Numbered from the stretch's first letter, positions 8,874-19,989 are shown. The stretch is 60,176 bases of DNA from Saccoglossus kowalevskii (GCF_000003605.2 NW_003133919.1:1-60176), one strand, 5' to 3'. The notes: generated from the letters alone by a model not told the origin. Made by a program: numbers and translations.

Positions 8874-8945
8874 GCCGTGATCGTCTAGTGGTTAGGACAT
8901 TGCGTTGTGCCCGCAATAACCCAGGTTCGAATCCTGGTCTCGGCA
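8874..8945 (+). tRNA. tRNA-His (GTG), class G
   Basis: All stems as class A, but C at position 37, where tRNAs almost always have a purine. Confidence 0.8.
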
Positions 8946-9134
8946 GATTGTGCGATATGTAGTTCTTGTTGTTTTGAGTCGTATTTTGGGATTCTACATT
9001 CAATTCCATTTCAGAGTAACAGGTTATGAAACATAATCACGCAGTCATCATAAACTGCAGATTAAATGCAAGATCAATGCACTATATTTATTCGTCGCTT
9101 ACTGAGTAACACTTGATTCGAACTTGACGGGCTA

Positions 9135-9206
9135 GCCGTGATCGTCTAGTGGTTAGGACATTCCGTTGTGGCCGCAATAACCCAGGTTCGAATCCTGGTC
9201 TGGGCA
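9135..9206 (+). tRNA. tRNA-His (GTG), class B
   Basis: No further change. Confidence 0.7.
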
Positions 9207-9395
9207 GATTGTGCTATATGTAGTTCTTGTTGTTTTGAGTCGTATTTTGGTATCCTACATTCAATTCCATTTCAGAGTAACAGGTTACGAAACATAATCA
9301 CGCAGTCATCATAAACTGCAGATTAAATGCAAGATCAATGCACTATACATATTCGTCGCTTCATGAGAAGCACGCAATTCGAACATGACTGCCTT

Positions 9396-9466
9396 GCGTG
9401 ATCGTCTAGTAGGTAGGACATTTCGTTGTGGCCTCAATAACCCAGGTTCGAATCCTGGTCTCGGCA
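9396..9466 (+). pseudogene. tRNA-His pseudogene, short acceptor
   Basis: 71 nt, like 6794. Confidence 0.75.
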
Positions 9467-9662
9467 GATTGTGCGTTATGTTTTGTTTTGTTGTTTTGAG
9501 TCGTATTTTGGGATACTACATTCAATTCTTTGCCAGGGTATACGTAACAGGTTTGCAAACATAATCACGCAGTCATCATAAACTGTAGATTAAATGCAAT
9601 ATCAATGCACTATACTTAATCGTCGCTTACTGAGTAGCACGATATCCGAACATGGCTGGCTA

Positions 9663-9734
9663 GCCGTGATCGTCTAGTGGTTAGGACATTCCGTTGTGGC
9701 CGCAATAACCCAGATTCGAAACCTGGTCTCGGCA
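9663..9734 (+). tRNA. tRNA-His (GTG), class D with C29
   Basis: A53·C61, C29·C41, and A60 in the T loop. Confidence 0.6.
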
Positions 9735-9923
9735 GATTGTGCTATATGTAGTTCTTGTTGTTTTGAGTCGCATTTTGGAATTCTACATTCAATTCCATTT
9801 CAGGGTAACAGATTTGCAAACATAATCACGCAGTCATCATAAACTGTAGATTAAATGCAAGATCAATGCACTATGCTTATTCGTCGCTTACTGAGTAACA
9901 CTTGATCCGAACTTGACCGGCTA

Positions 9924-9995
9924 GCCGTGATCGTCTAGTGGTTAGGACATTCCGTTGTGGCCGCAATAACCCAGGTTCGAATCTTGGTCTGGGCA
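9924..9995 (+). tRNA. tRNA-His (GTG), class B
   Basis: With G52·U62 wobble. Confidence 0.68.
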
Positions 9996-10184
9996 GATTG
10001 TGCTATCTGTAGTTCTTGTTGTTTTGAGTCGTATTTTGGTATTCTACATTCAATTCCATTTCAGAGTAACAGGTTACGAAACATAATCACACAGTCATCA
10101 TAAATTGCAGATTAAATGCAAGATCAATGCACTATACATATTCGTCGCTTCATGAGAAAAACGTAATTCGAACATGACTGCCTT

Positions 10185-10256
10185 GCCGTGATCGTCTAGT
10201 GGTTAGGATATTTCGTTGTGGCCTCAATAACCCAGGTTCGAATCCTGGTCTCGGCA
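10185..10256 (+). tRNA. tRNA-His (GTG), class C
   Basis: Counterpart of 3932, with U25. Confidence 0.65.
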
Positions 10257-10446
10257 GATTGTGCGTTATGTTTTGTTTTGTTGTTTTGAGTCGTATTTTG
10301 GGATTCTACATTCAATTCTTTTCCAGGGTAACAGGTGAGCAAACATAATCATGCAGTCATCATAAACTGCAGATTAAATGCAATATCAATGCACTATACA
10401 TATTCGACGCTTCCTGAGTAGTACGTAATTCGAACATGACTGGCTA

Positions 10447-10518
10447 GCCGTGATCGTCTAGTGGTTAGGACATTGCGTTGTGGCCGCAATAACCTTGGTT
10501 CGAATCCTGGTCTCGGCA
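10447..10518 (+). tRNA. tRNA-His (GTG), class F
   Basis: Counterpart of 4194. Confidence 0.8.
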
Positions 10519-10709
10519 GATTGTGCGTTATGTCGTTGTTTTGTTGTTTTGAGTCGTATTTTGGGATTCTACATTCAATTCTATTCCAGGGTAACAGATT
10601 AGTAAACATAATCACGCAGTCATCATAAACTGCAGATAAAATGCAAGATTAATGCACTATACTTATTGGTCGCTTACTGCGTAACACGAAATCCGAATAT
10701 GACTGGCTC

Positions 10710-10781
10710 GCCGTGATCGTCTAGTGGTTAGGGCATTGCGTTGTGGCCGCAATAACACAGGTTCGAATGCTGGTCTCGGCA
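10710..10781 (+). tRNA. tRNA-His (GTG), class E
   Basis: Counterpart of 4456. Confidence 0.6.
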
Positions 10782-10969
10782 GATTGTGCGATATGTAGTT
10801 CTTGATGTTTTGAGTCGTATTTCGGTATTCTACATTCAATTCCATTTCAGAGTAACAGGTTAGCAAACATAATCACGCAGTCATCATAAACTTTAGATTA
10901 AATGCAAGAACAATGCACTATACTTATTCTTCGCTTACTGAGCAACAATTCCCCGTACGTGACTGGCTA

Positions 10970-11041
10970 GCCGTGATCGTCTAGTGGTTAGGACATTGCG
11001 TTGTGGCCGCAATAACCCAGGTTCGAATCCTGGTCTCGGCA
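10970..11041 (+). tRNA. tRNA-His (GTG), consensus
   Basis: Class A; counterpart of 4716 without the G24 wobble. Confidence 0.95.
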
Positions 11042-11230
11042 GATTGTGCTATATGTAGTTCTTGTTGTTTTGAGTCGTATTTTGGGATTCTACATTCAAT
11101 TCCATTTCAGAGTAACAGGTTACGAAACATAATCACGCAGTCATCATAAACTGCAGATTAAATGCAAGATCAATGCACTATAGATATTCGTGACTTACTG
11201 AATAGCACGTAATTCAAACATGACTGGCTA

Positions 11231-11302
11231 GCCGTAATCGTCTAGTGGTTAGGACATTGCGTTGTGGCCGCAATAACCCAGGTTCGAATCCTGGTCTCGG
11301 CA
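11231..11302 (+). tRNA. tRNA-His (GTG), A6 variant
   Basis: A6·C67 beside U5·U68 weakens the acceptor stem. Confidence 0.75.
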
Positions 11303-11482
11303 AATTGTGCAATATGTTGTTTTGAGTCGCATTTTGGAATTCTACATTCAATTCCATTTCAGGGTAACAGATTTGCAAACATAATCACGCAGTCATCATA
11401 AACTGTAGATTAAATGCAAGATCAATGCACTATACTTATTCGTCGCTAACTGTGTAACACTTGATCCGAAATTGACTGGCTA

Positions 11483-11554
11483 GTCGTGATCGTCTAGTGG
11501 TTAGGACATTCCGTAGTGGCCGCAATAACCCAGGTTCGAATCGTGGTGTGGGCA
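11483..11554 (+). tRNA. tRNA-His (GTG), class B with A33, decayed
   Basis: Like 5229, plus G6·G67. Confidence 0.45.
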
Positions 11555-11743
11555 GATTCTGCTATATGTAGTTCTTGTTGTTTTGAGTCGCATTTTGGAA
11601 TTCTACATTCAATTCCATTTCAGGGTAACAGATTTGCAAACATAATCACGCAGTCATCATAAACTGTAGATTAAATGCAAGATCAATGCACTATGCTTAT
11701 TCGTCGCTTACTGAGTAACACTTGATCCGAACTTGACTGGCTA

Positions 11744-11815
11744 GCCGTGATCGTCTAGTGGTTAGGACATTCCGTTGTGGCCGCAATAACCCAGGTTCGA
11801 ATCCTGGTCTGGGCA
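11744..11815 (+). tRNA. tRNA-His (GTG), class B
   Basis: No further change. Confidence 0.7.
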
Positions 11816-12004
11816 GATTGTGCTATATGTAGTTCTTGTTGTTTTGAGTCGTATTTTGGTATTCTACATTCAATTCCATTTCAGAGTAACAGGTTACGAA
11901 ACATAATCACGCAGTCATCATAAACTGCAGATTAAATGCAAGATCAATGCACTATACATATTCGTCGCTTCATGAGAAGCACGCAATTCGAACATGACTG
12001 GCTT

Positions 12005-12075
12005 GCGTGATCGTCTTGTGGGTAGGACATTTCGTTGTGGCCTCAAAAACCCAGGTTCGAATCCTGGTCTCGGCA
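12005..12075 (+). pseudogene. tRNA-His pseudogene, short acceptor
   Basis: 71 nt, with D arm TCTTGTGGGTAGG and variable loop AAAC. Confidence 0.75.
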
Positions 12076-12265
12076 GATTGTGCGTTATGTTTTGTTTTGT
12101 TGTTTTGAGTCGTATTTTGGGATTCTACATTCAATACTTTTCCAGGGTAACAGGTGAGCAAACATAATCACGCAGTCATCATAAACTGCAGATTAAATGC
12201 AATATCAATGCACTATACTTATTCGTCGCTTACTGAGTAGCACGATATCCGAACATGGCTGGCTA

Positions 12266-12337
12266 GCCGTGATCGTCTAGTGGTTAGGTCATTGCGTTGT
12301 GGCCGCAATAACCCAGATTCGAATCCTGGTCTCGGCA
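12266..12337 (+). tRNA. tRNA-His (GTG), class D with U24
   Basis: A53·C61 and U11·U24. Confidence 0.7.
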
Positions 12338-12525
12338 GATTGTGCGATATGTCGTTGTTTTGTTTTGATTCGTATTTTTGAATTCTACATTCAATTCTAT
12401 TCCAGGGTAACAGGTTAGCAAACATAATCACGCAGTCATCATAAACTTTAGATTAAATGCAAGATCAATGCACTATACTTATTCGTCGCTTACTGACTAA
12501 CATTTAATCCGAACATGACTGGCTA

Positions 12526-12597
12526 GCCGTGATCGTCTAGTGGTTAGGGCATTCCGTTGTGGCCGCAATAACCCAGGTTCGAATCCTGGTCTGGGCA
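12526..12597 (+). tRNA. tRNA-His (GTG), class B
   Basis: With U11·G24 wobble. Confidence 0.7.
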
Positions 12598-12786
12598 GAT
12601 TATGCTATATGTAGTTCTTGTTGTTTTGAGTCGTATTTTGGTATTCTACATTTAATTCCATTTCAGAGTAACAGGTTACGAAACATAATCACGCAGTCAT
12701 CATAAACTGCAGATTAAATGCAAGATCAATGCACTATACATATTCGTCACTTACTGAATAGCACGTAATTCGAACACGACAGGCTA

Positions 12787-12858
12787 GCCGTGATCGTCTA
12801 GTGGTTAGGACATTGCGTTGTGGCCGCAATAACCCAGATTCGAATCCTGGTCTCGGCA
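12787..12858 (+). tRNA. tRNA-His (GTG), class D
   Basis: A53·C61 only. Confidence 0.78.
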
Positions 12859-13047
12859 GATTGTGCGATATGTAGTTCTTGTTGTTTTGAGTCGTATTTT
12901 GGGATTCTACATTCAATTCCATTTCAGAGTAACAGGTTATGAAACATAATCACGCAGTCATCATAAACTGCAGATTAAATGCAAGATCAATGCACTATAT
13001 TTATTCGTCGCTTACTGAGTAACACTTGATTCGAACTTGACTGGCTA

Positions 13048-13119
13048 GCCGTGATCGTCTAGTGGTTAGGACATTCCGTTGTGGCCGCAATAACCCAGGT
13101 TCGAATCCTGGTCTGGGCA
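13048..13119 (+). tRNA. tRNA-His (GTG), class B
   Basis: No further change. Confidence 0.7.
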
Positions 13120-13311
13120 GATTGTGCTATATGTAGTTCTTGTTGTTGTTTTAAGTCGTATTTTGGTATTCTACATTCAATTCCATTTCAGAGTAACAGG
13201 TTACGAAACATAATCATGCAGTCATCATAAACTGCAGATTAAATGCAAGATCACTGCACTATACATATTCGTCACTTACTGAATAGCACGTAATTCGAAC
13301 ATGACTGGCTA

Positions 13312-13383
13312 GCCGTGATCGTCTAGTGGTTAGGACATTGCGTTGTGGCCGCAATAACCTTGGTTCGAATCCTGGTCTCGACA
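13312..13383 (+). tRNA. tRNA-His (GTG), class F with A71
   Basis: C2·A71 adds an acceptor mismatch. Confidence 0.65.
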
Positions 13384-13566
13384 GATTGTGCGTTATGTTG
13401 TTGTTTTGAGTCGTATTTTGGGATTCTACATTCAATTCTTTTCCAGGGTAACAGATTAGCAAACATAATCACGCAGTCATCATAAACTGCAGATTAAATG
13501 CAAGATCAATGCACTATACTTATTGGTCGCTTACTGCGTAACACGAAATCCGAATATGACTGGCTC

Positions 13567-13638
13567 GCCGTGATCGTCTAGTGGTTAGGACATTGCGTTG
13601 TGGCAGCAATAACCCAGGTTCGAATCCTGGTCTCGGCA
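13567..13638 (+). tRNA. tRNA-His (GTG), A39 variant
   Basis: G31·A39 closes the anticodon loop badly; otherwise class A. Confidence 0.75.
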
Positions 13639-13827
13639 GATTGTGCGATATGTAGTTCTTGTTGTTTTGAGTCGTATTTTTGAATTCTACATTCAATTCT
13701 ATTCCAGGGTAACAGGTCAGCAAACATATTCACGCAGTCATCATAAACTGTAGATTAAATGCATTATCAATGCACTATACTTATTCGTCGGTTACTGAGT
13801 TGCACCTAATCAGAACATGACTGGCTA

Positions 13828-13899
13828 GTCGTGATCGTCTCGTGGATAGGACATTGCATTGTGAACGCAATAACCCAGGTTCGAATCCTGGTCTCCGCA
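13828..13899 (+). tRNA. tRNA-His (GTG), class H
   Basis: Anticodon region GCATTGTGAACGC keeps GTG with A37 A38; A31·C39, C3·C70 and U2·G71. D arm TCTCGTGGATAGG. Confidence 0.6.
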
Positions 13900-14090
13900 G
13901 ATTGTGCGTTATGTCGTTGCTTTGTTGTTTTGAGTTGTATTTTGGGATACTACATTCAATTCTTTTCCAGGGTAACAGGTTTGCAAACATAATCACGCAG
14001 TCATCATAAACTGTAGATTAAATGCAATATCAATGCACTATACTTATTCGTCGCTTACTGAGTAGCACGATATCCGAACATGGCTGGCTA

Positions 14091-14162
14091 GCCGTGATCG
14101 TCTAGTGGTTAGGACATTCCGTTGTGGCCGCAATAACCCAGATTCGAATCCTGGTCTCGGCA
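14091..14162 (+). tRNA. tRNA-His (GTG), class D with C29
   Basis: A53·C61 and C29·C41. Confidence 0.65.
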
Positions 14163-14350
14163 GATTGTGCTATATGTAGTTCTTGTTGTTTTGAGTCGTA
14201 TTTTGGTATTCTACATTCAATTCCATTTCAGAGTAACAGGTTACGGAACATAATCACGCAGTCATCATAAACTGCAGATAAAATGCAAGATCAATGCACT
14301 TACTTTTTTGTCGCTTACTGAGTAGCACGTAATTCGAACATGGCTGGCTA

Positions 14351-14422
14351 GGCGTGATCGTCCAGTGGTTAGGTCATTGCGTTGTGGCCGCAATAACCCA
14401 GATTCGAATCCTGGTCTCGGCA
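14351..14422 (+). tRNA. tRNA-His (GTG), class G2
   Basis: G2·G71, U11·U24 and A53·C61; A box TCGTCCAGTGG. Confidence 0.55.
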
Positions 14423-14610
14423 GATTGTGCGATATGTTGTTGTTTTGTTTTGATTCGTATTTTTGAATTCTACATTCAATTCTATTCCAGGGTAACAGGT
14501 TAGCAAACATAATCACGCAGTCATCATAAACTTTAGATTAAATGCAAGATTAATGCACTATACTTATTCGTCGCTTACTGAGTAACACTAAATCCGAACA
14601 TGACTGACTA

Positions 14611-14682
14611 TCCGTGATCGTCCAGTGGTTAGGACATTGCGTTGTGGCCGCAATAACCCAGGTTCGAATCCTGGTCTTGGCA
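14611..14682 (+). tRNA. tRNA-His (GTG), U1 variant
   Basis: U1·C72 and a G4·U69 wobble. Confidence 0.65.
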
Positions 14683-14871
14683 GATTGTGCTATATGTAGT
14701 TCTTGTTGTTTTGAGTCGTATTTTGGGATTCTACATTCAATTCCATTTCAGAGTAACAGGTTACGAAACATAATCACGCAGTAATCATAAACTGCCGATT
14801 AAATGCACGATCAATGCACTATACATATTCGTCGCTTACTGAGTAACACTTGATCCGAACTTGACTGGCTA

Positions 14872-14943
14872 GCCGTGATCGTCTAGTGGTTAGGACATTG
14901 CGTTGTGGCCGCAATAACTCAGGTTCGAATCCTGGTCTGGGCA
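14872..14943 (+). tRNA. tRNA-His (GTG), G69 variant
   Basis: G4·G69 but an intact anticodon stem; U49·G65 wobble. Confidence 0.75.
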
Positions 14944-15131
14944 GATTGTGCTATATGTAGTTCTTGTTGTTTTGAGTCGTATTTTGGAATTCTACATTCA
15001 ATTCCATTTCAGGGTAACAGATTTGCAAACATAATCACGCAGTCATCATAAACTGTAGATTAATGCAAGATCAATGCACTATACATATTCGTCGCTTACT
15101 GAGTAGCACGAAATTCGAACATGACTGGCTA

Positions 15132-15203
15132 GCCGTGATCGTCTAGTGGTCAGGACATTGCGTTGTGGCCGCAATAACCTTGGTTCGAATCCTGGTCTCG
15201 GCA
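15132..15203 (+). tRNA. tRNA-His (GTG), class F
   Basis: D loop reads GTGGTCAGG. Confidence 0.78.
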
Positions 15204-15394
15204 GATTGTGCGTTATGTCGTTGTTTTGTTGTTTTAAGTCGTATTTTGGGATTCTACATTCAATTCTTTTCCAGGGTAACAGATTAGCAAACATAATCAC
15301 GCAGTCATCATAAACTGCAGATTAAATGCAAGATCAATGCACTATACTTATTGGTCGCTTACTGCATAACACGAAATCCGAATATGACTGGCTC

Positions 15395-15466
15395 GCCGTG
15401 ATCGTCTAGTGGTTAGGACGTTGCGTTGTGGCCGCACTAACCCTGGTTCGAATCCTGGTCTCGGCA
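15395..15466 (+). tRNA. tRNA-His (GTG), variant
   Basis: U51·U63 and U27·C43; G26. Confidence 0.7.
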
Positions 15467-15655
15467 GATTGTGCGATATGTAGTTCTTGTTGTTTTGAGT
15501 CGTATTTTTGAATTCTACATTCAATTCTATTCCAGGGTAACAGGTCAGCAAACATAATCACGCAGTCATCATAAACTGTAGATTAAATGCATTATCAATG
15601 CACTATACTTATTCGTCGGTTACTGAGTAGCACCTAATCAGAACATGACTGGCTA

Positions 15656-15727
15656 GTCGTGATCGTCTCGTGGATAGGACATTGCATTGTGAACGCAATA
15701 ACCCAGGTTCGAATCCTGGTCTCCGCA
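15656..15727 (+). tRNA. tRNA-His (GTG), class H
   Basis: Same as 13828. Confidence 0.6.
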
Positions 15728-15918
15728 GATTGTGCGTTATGTCGTTGCTTTGTTGTTTTGAGTTGTATTTTGGGATACTACATTCAATTCTTTTCCAGGG
15801 TAACAGGTTTGCAAACATAATCACGCAGTCATCATAAACTGTAGATTAAATGCAATATCAATGCACTATACTTATTCGTCGCTTACTGAGTAGCACGATA
15901 TCCGAACATGGCTGGCTA

Positions 15919-15990
15919 GTCGTGATCGTCTAGTGGTTAGGACATTCCGTTGTGGCCGCAATAACCCAGATTCGAATCCTGGTCTCGGCA
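15919..15990 (+). tRNA. tRNA-His (GTG), class D with C29
   Basis: Also U2·G71 wobble. Confidence 0.63.
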
Positions 15991-16178
15991 GATTGTGCTA
16001 TATGTAGTTCTTGTTGTTTTGAGTCGTATTTTGGTATTCTACATTCAATTCCATTTCAGAGTAACAGGTTACGGAACATAATCACGCAGTCATCATAAAC
16101 TGCAGATAAAATGCAAGATCAATGCACTTACTTTTTTGTCGCTTACTGAGTAGCACGTAATTCGAACATGGCTGGCTA

Positions 16179-16250
16179 GGCGTGATCGTCCAGTGGTTAG
16201 GTCATTGCGTTGTGGCCGCAATAACCCAGATTCGAATCCTGGTCTCGGCA
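16179..16250 (+). tRNA. tRNA-His (GTG), class G2
   Basis: Same as 14351. Confidence 0.55.
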
Positions 16251-16438
16251 GATTGTGCGATATGTTGTTGTTTTGTTTTGATTCGTATTTTTGAATTCTA
16301 CATTCAATTCTATTCCAGGGTAACAGGTTAGCAAACATAATCACGCAGTCATCATAAACTTTAGATTAAATGCAAGATCAATGCACTATACTTATTCGTC
16401 GCTTACTGAGTAACACTAAATCCGAACATGACTGACTA

Positions 16439-16510
16439 TCCGTGATCGTCCAGTGGTTAGGACATTGCGTTGTGGCCGCAATAACCCAGGTTCGAATCCT
16501 GGTCTCGGCA
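16439..16510 (+). tRNA. tRNA-His (GTG), U1 variant
   Basis: U1·C72 only. It is followed by the shortened spacer but keeps its TTTT terminator. Confidence 0.7.
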
Positions 16511-16593
16511 GATTGTGCTATATGTAGTTCTTGTTGTTTTGAGTCGTATTTTGGGATTCTACATTCAATTCTACATTCGAACATGACTGGCTA
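16439..16593 (+). repeat. short 155-bp unit with spacer deletion
   Basis: Next tRNA starts 155 bp on. The spacer jumps from TACATTCAATTCTACATTCG straight to the 5' flank of the next unit, losing about 106 bp including the invariant block. Short TTC homology lies at the join. Confidence 0.9.
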
Positions 16594-16665
16594 GCCGTGA
16601 TCGTCTAGTGGTTAGGACATTGCGTTGTGGCCGCAATAACCCAGGTTCGAATCCTGGTCTCGGCA
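16594..16665 (+). tRNA. tRNA-His (GTG), consensus
   Basis: Class A, directly downstream of the spacer deletion, so it lacks the usual upstream TATA-like and invariant blocks. Confidence 0.93.
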
Positions 16666-16857
16666 AATTGTGCGATATGTTGTTTTTGTTGTTGTTTTGA
16701 GTCGCATTTTGGAATTCTACATTCAATTCCATTTCAGGGTAACCGATTTGCAAACATAATCACGCAGTCATCATAAACTGTAGATTAAATGCAAGATCAA
16801 TGCACTATACTTATTCGTCGCTTACTGAGTAACACTTGATCTGAACTTGACTGGCTA

Positions 16858-16929
16858 GTCGTGATCGTCTAGTGGTTAGGACATTCCGTTGTGGCCGCAA
16901 TAACCCAGGTTCGAATCCTGGTCTGGGCA
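16858..16929 (+). tRNA. tRNA-His (GTG), class B
   Basis: With U2·G71 wobble. Confidence 0.68.
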
Positions 16930-17118
16930 GATTGTGCTATATGTAGTTCTTGTTGTTTTGAGTCGCATTTTGGAATTCTACATTCAATTCCATTTCAGGG
17001 TAACAGATTTGCAAACATAATCACGCAGTCATCATAAACTGTAGATTAAATGCAAGATCAATGCACTATACTTTTTCGTCGCTTACTGAGTAACACTTGA
17101 TCCGAACTTGACTGGCTA

Positions 17119-17190
17119 GTCGTAATCGTCTAGTGGTTAGGACATTCCGTTGTGGCCGCAATAACCCAGGTTCGAATCCTGGTCTGGGCA
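17119..17190 (+). tRNA. tRNA-His (GTG), class B, decayed
   Basis: With U2 and A6·C67: the acceptor stem has three mismatches in a row. Confidence 0.55.
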
Positions 17191-17379
17191 GATTGTGCTA
17201 TATGTAGTTCTTGTTGTTTTGAGTCGTATTTTGGTATTCTACATTCAATTCCATTTCAGAGTAACAGGTTACGAAACATAATCACACAGTCACCATAAAC
17301 TGCAGATTAAATGCAAGATCAATGCACTATACATATTCGTCGCTTCATGAGAAGCACGTAATTCGAACATGACTGCCTT

Positions 17380-17451
17380 GCCGTGATCGTCTAGTGGTTA
17401 GGACATTTCGTTGTGGCCTCAATAACCCAGGTTCGAATCCTGGTCTCGGCA
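17380..17451 (+). tRNA. tRNA-His (GTG), class C
   Basis: U29·C41 and C30·U40. Confidence 0.67.
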
Positions 17452-17641
17452 GATTGTGCGTTATGTTTTGTTTTGTTGTTTTGAGTCGTATTTTGGGATT
17501 CTACATTCAATTCTTTTCCAGGGTAACAGATTAGCAAACATAATCACGCAGTCATCATAAACTGCAGATTAAATGCAAGATCAATGCACTATACTTATTC
17601 GTCGCTTACTGAGTAACACTTGATCCGAACTTGACTGGCTA

Positions 17642-17713
17642 GTCGTGATCGACTAGTGGTTAGGACATTCCGTTGCGGCCGCAATAACCCAGGTTCGAAT
17701 CCTGGTCTCGGCA
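17642..17713 (+). tRNA. tRNA-His body with Arg anticodon (GCG)
   Basis: Loop TTGCGGC puts GCG at 17675-17677. C29·C41, A11·A24 and U2·G71. The change creates a GCGGCCGC palindrome. Confidence 0.6.
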
Positions 17714-17900
17714 GATTGTGCGATATGTAGTTCTTGTTGTTTTGAGTCGTATTTTGGAATTCTACATTCAATTCCATTTCAGGGTAACAGATTTGCAAAC
17801 ATAATCACGCAGTCATCATAAACTGTAGATTAATGCAAGATCAATGCACTTACTTTTTTGTCGCTTACTGAGTAGCACGTAATTCGAACATGGCTGGCTA

Positions 17901-17972
17901 GGCGTGATCGTCCAGTGGTTAGGTCATTGCGTTGTGGCCGCAATAACCCTGACTCGAATCCTGGTCTCTGCA
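17901..17972 (+). tRNA. tRNA-His (GTG), class G2, decayed
   Basis: Also U51, C54 and C3·U70. Confidence 0.45.
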
Positions 17973-18160
17973 GATTGTGCGATATGTCGTTGTTTTGTTT
18001 TGATTCGTATTTTTGAATTCTACATTCAATTCTATTCCAGGGTAACAGGTTAGCAAACAAAATCACGCAGTCATCATAAACTTTAGATTAAATGCAAGAT
18101 CAATGCACTATACATCTTCGTCGCTTACTGAGTAACACTTGATCCGAACATGACTGGCTA

Positions 18161-18232
18161 GCCGTGATCGTCTAGTGGATAGGACATTCCGTTGTGGCCG
18201 CAATAACCCAGGTTCGAATCCTGGTCTGGGCA
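18161..18232 (+). tRNA. tRNA-His (GTG), class B
   Basis: D loop reads GTGGATAGG. Confidence 0.68.
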
Positions 18233-18423
18233 GATTGTACTATATGTAGAGTTCTTGTTGTTTTGAGTCGTATTTTGGTATTCTACATTCAATTCCATTT
18301 CAGAGTAACAGGTTACGAAACATAATCACTCAGTCATCATAAACTGCGGATTAAATGCAAGATCAATGCACTATACATATTCGTCGCTTACTGAATAGCA
18401 CGTAATTCGAACATGACTGGCTA

Positions 18424-18495
18424 GCCGTGATCGTCTAGTGGTTAGGACATTGCGTTGTGCCCGCAATAACCCAGGTTCGAATCCTGGTCTCGGCA
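18424..18495 (+). tRNA. tRNA-His (GTG), class G
   Basis: C37 only. Confidence 0.8.
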
Positions 18496-18684
18496 GATTG
18501 TGCGATATGTAGTTCTTGTTGTTTTGAGTCGTATTTTGGGATTCTACATTCAATTCCATTTCAGAGTAACAGGTTACGAAACATAATCACGCAGTCATCA
18601 TAAACTGCAGATTAAATGCAAGGTCAATGCACTATACATATTCGACGCTTCCTGAGTAGCACGAAATTCGAACATGACTGGCTA

Positions 18685-18756
18685 GCCGTGATCGTCTAGT
18701 GGTTAGGACATTGCGTTGTGGCCGCAATAACCTTGGTTCGAATCCTGGTCTCGGCA
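18685..18756 (+). tRNA. tRNA-His (GTG), class F
   Basis: No further change. Confidence 0.8.
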
Positions 18757-18947
18757 GATTGTGCGTTATGTCGTTGTTTTGTTGTTTTGAGTCGAATTTT
18801 GGGATTCTACATTCAATTCTTTTCCAGGGTAACAGATTAGCAAACATAATCACGCAGTCATCATAAACTGCAGATTAAATGCAAGATCAATGCACTATAC
18901 TTATTGGTCGCTTACTGCGTAACACGAAATCCGAATATGACTGGCTC

Positions 18948-19019
18948 GCCGTGATCGTCTAGTGGTTAGGGCATTGCCTTGTGGCCGCAATAACACAGGT
19001 TCGAATGCTGGTCTCGGCT
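18948..19019 (+). tRNA. tRNA-His (GTG), class E, decayed
   Basis: C31·C39, and the discriminator is U73. Confidence 0.5.
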
Positions 19020-19208
19020 GATTGTCAGATATGTAGTTCTTGTTGTTTTGAGTCGTATTTTGGTGTTCTACATTCAATTCCATTTCAGAGTAACAGGTTA
19101 GCAAACATAATCACGCAGTCATCATAAACTGCAGATTAAATGCAAGATCAATGCACTATACTTATTCGTCGCTTACTGAGTAGCACGATATCCGAACATG
19201 GCTGGCTA

Positions 19209-19280
19209 GCCGTGATCGTCTAGTGGTTAGGTCATTGCGTTGTGGCCGCAATAACCCAGATTCGAATCCTGGTCTCGGCA
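19209..19280 (+). tRNA. tRNA-His (GTG), class D with U24
   Basis: A53·C61 and U11·U24. Confidence 0.7.
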
Positions 19281-19468
19281 GATTGTGCGATATGTCGTTG
19301 TTTTGTTTTGATTCGTATTTTTGAATTCTACATTCAATTCTATTCCAGGGTAGCAGGTTAGCAAACATTATCACGCAGTCATCATAAACTGCAGATTAAA
19401 TGCAAGATCAATGCACTATACATATTCGTCGCTTCATGAGAAGCACGTAATTCGAACATGACTGGCTA

Positions 19469-19540
19469 GCCGTGATCGTCTAGTGGTTAGGACAGTTCGT
19501 TGTGGCCTCAATAACCCAGGTTCGAATCCTGGTCTCGGCA
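19469..19540 (+). tRNA. tRNA-His (GTG), class C with G27
   Basis: G27·A43 added to the class C pair of mismatches leaves only two anticodon-stem pairs. Confidence 0.55.
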
Positions 19541-19729
19541 GATTGTGCGTTATGTTTTGTTTTGTTGTTTTGGTCGTATTTTGGGATTCTACATTCAATT
19601 CTTTTCCAGGGTAACAGGTGAGCAAACATAATCACGCAGTCATCATAAACTGCAGATTAAATGCAATATCAATGCACTATACTTATTCGTCGCTTACTGA
19701 GTAGCACGATATCCGAACATGGCTGGATA

Positions 19730-19801
19730 GCCGTGATCGTCTAGTGGTTAGGTCATTGCGTTGTGGCCGCAATAATCCAGATTCGAATCCTGGTCTCGGC
19801 A
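19730..19801 (+). tRNA. tRNA-His (GTG), class D with U24
   Basis: Variable loop TAAT. Confidence 0.68.
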
Positions 19802-19989
19802 GATTGTGCGATATGTCGTTGTTTTGTTTTGATTCGTGTTTTTGAATTCTACATTCAATTCTATTCCAGGGTAACAGATTAGCAAACATAATCACGCAGT
19901 CATCACAAACTTTAGATTAAATGCAAGATCAATGCACTATACTTATTCGTCGCTTACTGAGTAACACTTGATCCGAACATGACTGGCTT

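Larger units (their letters stand above)
9914..12733 (+). repeat. second copy of the 3.7-6.5 kb block
   Basis: Carries private changes such as A6 at 11231 and G67 at 11483, so the duplication is old enough to have diverged. Confidence 0.75.
14200..15830 (+). repeat. block duplicated at about 46430-48060 (offset 32230)
   Basis: Units 14351, 14611, 14872, 15132, 15395 and 15656 match 46581, 46841, 47102, 47362, 47625 and 47886 at exactly 32230 bp. Confidence 0.85.
15046..17566 (+). repeat. block duplicated at about 56160-58680 (offset 41114-41115)
   Basis: Units 15132 to 17380, including the 155-bp short unit, recur in order at 56246 to 58492. Constant offset and shared deletion show one copying event over 41 kb. 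Confidence 0.85.
16590..18560 (+). repeat. block duplicated at about 27543-29511 (offset 10953)
   Basis: Units 16594, 16858, 17119, 17380, 17642 (GCG anticodon), 17901, 18161 and 18424 match 27547 through 29375 at a constant offset. Confidence 0.8.
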
